Assembly (NCBI GenBank): GCA_037131065.1
Contig: JBAXRT010000119.1
Location: 1-9,215 of the forward strand
DNA from: JBAXRT01 sp037131065
Lineage (GTDB): Bacteria > Bacteroidota > Bacteroidia > Bacteroidales > FEN-979
Direction: 5' to 3'
DNA length: 9,215 bases
Part shown: positions 8,027 through 9,215 of the stretch, piece by piece
How the letters are laid out: every line of letters starts with the position of its first letter
How positions within the stretch are numbered: the first letter of the stretch is position 1
Program-made: the position numbers and the translations under genes
Notes under the pieces: model-generated
Seen by the model: only the letters and a program-made list of their open reading frames with translations
What the model was told of the DNA's origin: nothing
Database searches by the model: none

Positions 8027-8565
8027 GAAGCAGGGTAGGATTTTTTAATGGTCAGGATATTCTGGCCCTCCAGCCGCTTATAGCCCAGGTGATCAGCCAA
8101 ATGCCGGACCATGTGAAAACCAAGACCCTGGAAGGATATCTCTTCGAGGGGTGCATTCAGATCAATCGCCGGTATCACCATAGGATTGAATTCATCATTA
8201 CGGTCCTTCACGGTTGCAGTGATACTGCCCGTCTCCGGCAAAAGAGAGATGTGAACTTTATGATCACACTGATCCTCTTTCTGATGATTGACAATGCTGG
8301 TATATACCTCCTCCAGGATAATGTTCAGATCGAGGATGGTTTTAACCGGAACCTGATACCGCATCAGGTCTTCAAGAATAATGGCCAGTTTATCCAGCTC
8401 GAAAATATCCCCCTTCAGCTCAATATCGATTTTCCTGGCGCCCCGGGCCCCCGGCGTCCGTCTCTTTTCTGTATGAGACCGGTAAATTTTTAAAAGGTAT
8501 CCCGATAAAATGATGAAGACAACAACGGATAAAAAAGAGAAAAGGATGATCTGGTTGAAGGTCAT
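8023..8565 (-). CDS. Membrane-anchored HATPase anti-sigma/serine kinase (RsbW-like)
   Basis: This 180-residue protein has one N-terminal membrane segment (about 5-25) followed by a strongly basic stretch (YRSHTEKRRTPGARGARK), so the rest should be cytoplasmic. Residues 45-176 are a GHKL ATPase domain of the anti-sigma factor type (HATPase_c_2). The helix IILEEVYTSIVNH (82-94) is the N box, VKDRNDEFNP (119-128) the G1 box and GLGFHMVRHLAD (147-158) the G2 box. Such proteins bind ATP and either sequester a sigma factor or phosphorylate an anti-sigma antagonist. Two positions differ from the usual family pattern: S90 where many members have the Mg-binding Asn, and N123 where the D-x-G motif has Gly. 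Activity may therefore be altered or lost. A fused membrane anchor is uncommon for this otherwise soluble family. It is the first gene of the operon and overlaps the iron-sulfur gene by ATGA. No sigma or antagonist gene is visible in the window. Confidence 0.8.
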   Translation of the reverse strand: MTFNQIILFSFLSVVVFIILSGYLLKIYRSHTEKRRTPGARGARKIDIELKGDIFELDKLAIILEDLMRYQVPVKTILDLNIILEEVYTSIVNHQKEDQCDHKVHISLLPETGSITATVKDRNDEFNPMVIPAIDLNAPLEEISFQGLGFHMVRHLADHLGYKRLEGQNILTIKKSYPAS

Positions 8566-8625
8566 TTTTACAGGGCAGCGCTATGGGTCTGTGTCTGAAT
8601 GGACTAAATGATGGCTATATTCAAA

Positions 8626-8633
8626 CAAAGATA
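8626..8633 (-). promoter_or_regulatory. Bacteroidota-type -7 element (TATCTTTG) for the minus-strand operon
   Basis: Read on the minus strand, 8633-8626 spells TATCTTTG, a full match to the TAnnTTTG -7 consensus of the Bacteroidota housekeeping sigma factor. It is 61 bases upstream of the ATG at 8565, so transcription would begin near 8619 with a leader of about 55 bases. The expected -33 TTTG box is not clear: the corresponding region reads TTTTAC. The element is AT-rich and could occur by chance, hence moderate confidence. Confidence 0.5.
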
Positions 8634-8710
8634 TATATAATTTTTTGCCTGTTTGTAAAACTGTAATAGATTATAACAGTATCGTTTACCGGCTTCTCTC
8701 AGAAAGGAGT

Positions 8711-8770
8711 CCCGAATATTCGATTGTTCATATGGATTAAAACGCTATTTTTAACGCGTCGAATTTCGGG
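8711..8770. repeat. Spaced inverted repeat, possible operator, in divergent intergenic region
   Basis: CCCGAATATTCG (8711-8722) and CGAATTTCGGG (8760-8770) are near-perfect inverted copies of each other, differing by one inserted base. The first contains a ten-base perfect palindrome, CGAATATTCG at 8713-8722. Both lie in the 253-base gap between the divergent genes starting at 8565 and 8819. The rest of that gap is AT-rich and shows no gene. A paired operator, or a leader stem upstream of the plus-strand gene, is possible, but regulation is inference. Confidence 0.4.
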
Positions 8771-8818
8771 GGAGTTTATCGATTACAAAAATCTCATCTC
8801 TAACGTTTAAATGATTCT

Positions 8819-9215
8819 ATGGAAAAGGAACCGAACCAGATTCCGGGAATAGGCGATCATCCGGAGGAGGCGCCGCTTCACGGTTACAACAACCGGGAGG
8901 TCTTCTATTTTTATGACCAGGAGAAGGGATATATCCAGAAGGTCGGACCCCATAACAACACGGTCCAGGTGCTTATCAGGCAGGGCTGGGATATTATCGG
9001 GGACAAGATCGAAGAAACCCGTAAAAAGGCGGAGGCCGGCGTGGTGAGCCCGATCGCGTTCCATATGGAACGTTGCCTGATGGACCTGGTGACCCTGGCA
9101 GGCTATTCGGGAATTCCGAAGTGGAAGATCAAACGACACCTGAAGCCATCCGTTTATAAAAAGCTGGATGAGAAGACAAAAAGCAGGTATGCCGAAGTCT
9201 TTGGGATTACCATCG
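8819..9215 (+). CDS. Small conserved-looking protein with possible helix-turn-helix, 3'-truncated
   Basis: An open frame begins with ATG at 8819, the first start after an in-frame stop at 8801, and runs off the window end, giving 132 visible residues. There is no signal peptide or membrane segment, so a cytoplasmic protein is expected. Residues 1-75 are polar and end in an orderly segment (KVGPHNNTVQVLIRQGWDIIGDKIEETRKK). Residues 78-132, from SPIAFHMERCLMDLVTLAGYSGIPKWKIKRHLKP through KLDEKTKSRYAEVFGIT, have the rhythm of a Cro/C1 (XRE-type) helix-turn-helix: a helix with LAGYSG, a turn, a basic recognition-like helix (IPKWKIKRHL) and a later helix ending in FGI. I know the overall type only as a Bacteroidota protein of unknown function; DNA binding is inference. 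No Shine-Dalgarno sequence precedes the ATG. It diverges from the kinase/iron-sulfur operon and could regulate it or be unrelated. Confidence 0.75.
   Translation, partial: MEKEPNQIPGIGDHPEEAPLHGYNNREVFYFYDQEKGYIQKVGPHNNTVQVLIRQGWDIIGDKIEETRKKAEAGVVSPIAFHMERCLMDLVTLAGYSGIPKWKIKRHLKPSVYKKLDEKTKSRYAEVFGITI

Noticed and set aside
8089..8493. Plus-strand open frame of 134 codons opposite the HATPase gene
   Set aside because: The minus strand encodes clear N, G1 and G2 box motifs across the same bases.
8644..8687. Plus-strand promoter for the 8819 gene (TTTG at 8652-8655 with TATCGTTT at 8680-8687)
   Set aside because: The -7 candidate is off by one base from TAnnTTTG and the 24-base spacer is too long; no confident plus-strand promoter was found.
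8807..9139. Minus-strand open frame of 110 codons at the right edge
   Set aside because: The plus-strand frame from 8819 gives a more protein-like, domain-like sequence running through the window end; the minus frame is its shadow.

Overview
The window looks like chromosomal DNA of a Bacteroidota bacterium. Two exported proteins end in the PNP-containing C-terminal domain used as a type IX secretion system (T9SS) signal, a secretion route restricted to that phylum and its relatives. The genes lack clear Shine-Dalgarno sequences, and a TATCTTTG element matching the Bacteroidota -7 promoter consensus TAnnTTTG lies upstream of the minus-strand operon. I cannot name a genus. No rRNA, tRNA, CRISPR array, insertion sequence or phage gene is visible.

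Bases 1-6652 hold four plus-strand genes separated by only 15-43 bases, all for exported proteins. They are: the 3' part of a secreted, probably beta-propeller protein with a T9SS sorting domain; a lineage-specific exported protein with a cysteine cluster and an RsiV/PdaC (DUF3298)-like pattern; a complete C10 (streptopain/SpeB-type) cysteine protease with prodomain, catalytic domain, Ig-like modules, a PPC-like domain and a T9SS tail; and an exported protein that joins a zinc-dependent phospholipase C/P1-nuclease-like domain to a probable beta-barrel-like C-terminal half. Together they suggest a cell-surface and secreted hydrolase region, although co-transcription is inferred from spacing only.

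An imperfect hairpin sits between the convergent 3' ends at 6652 and 6716. Bases 8565-6716 on the minus strand form a tight two-gene operon with an ATGA start/stop overlap. Its first gene is a membrane-anchored HATPase-type (RsbW-like) anti-sigma/serine-kinase domain. Its second is a polytopic membrane iron-sulfur protein related to the NapH/NosR/CcoG membrane ferredoxins. The pairing suggests a redox-linked membrane signalling or electron-transfer unit and is the most unusual part of the window.

A 253-base divergent intergenic region (8566-8818) carries the -7-like element and a spaced inverted repeat. It separates this operon from a plus-strand gene that begins at 8819 and runs off the window end; that gene encodes a small soluble protein with a possible helix-turn-helix segment.
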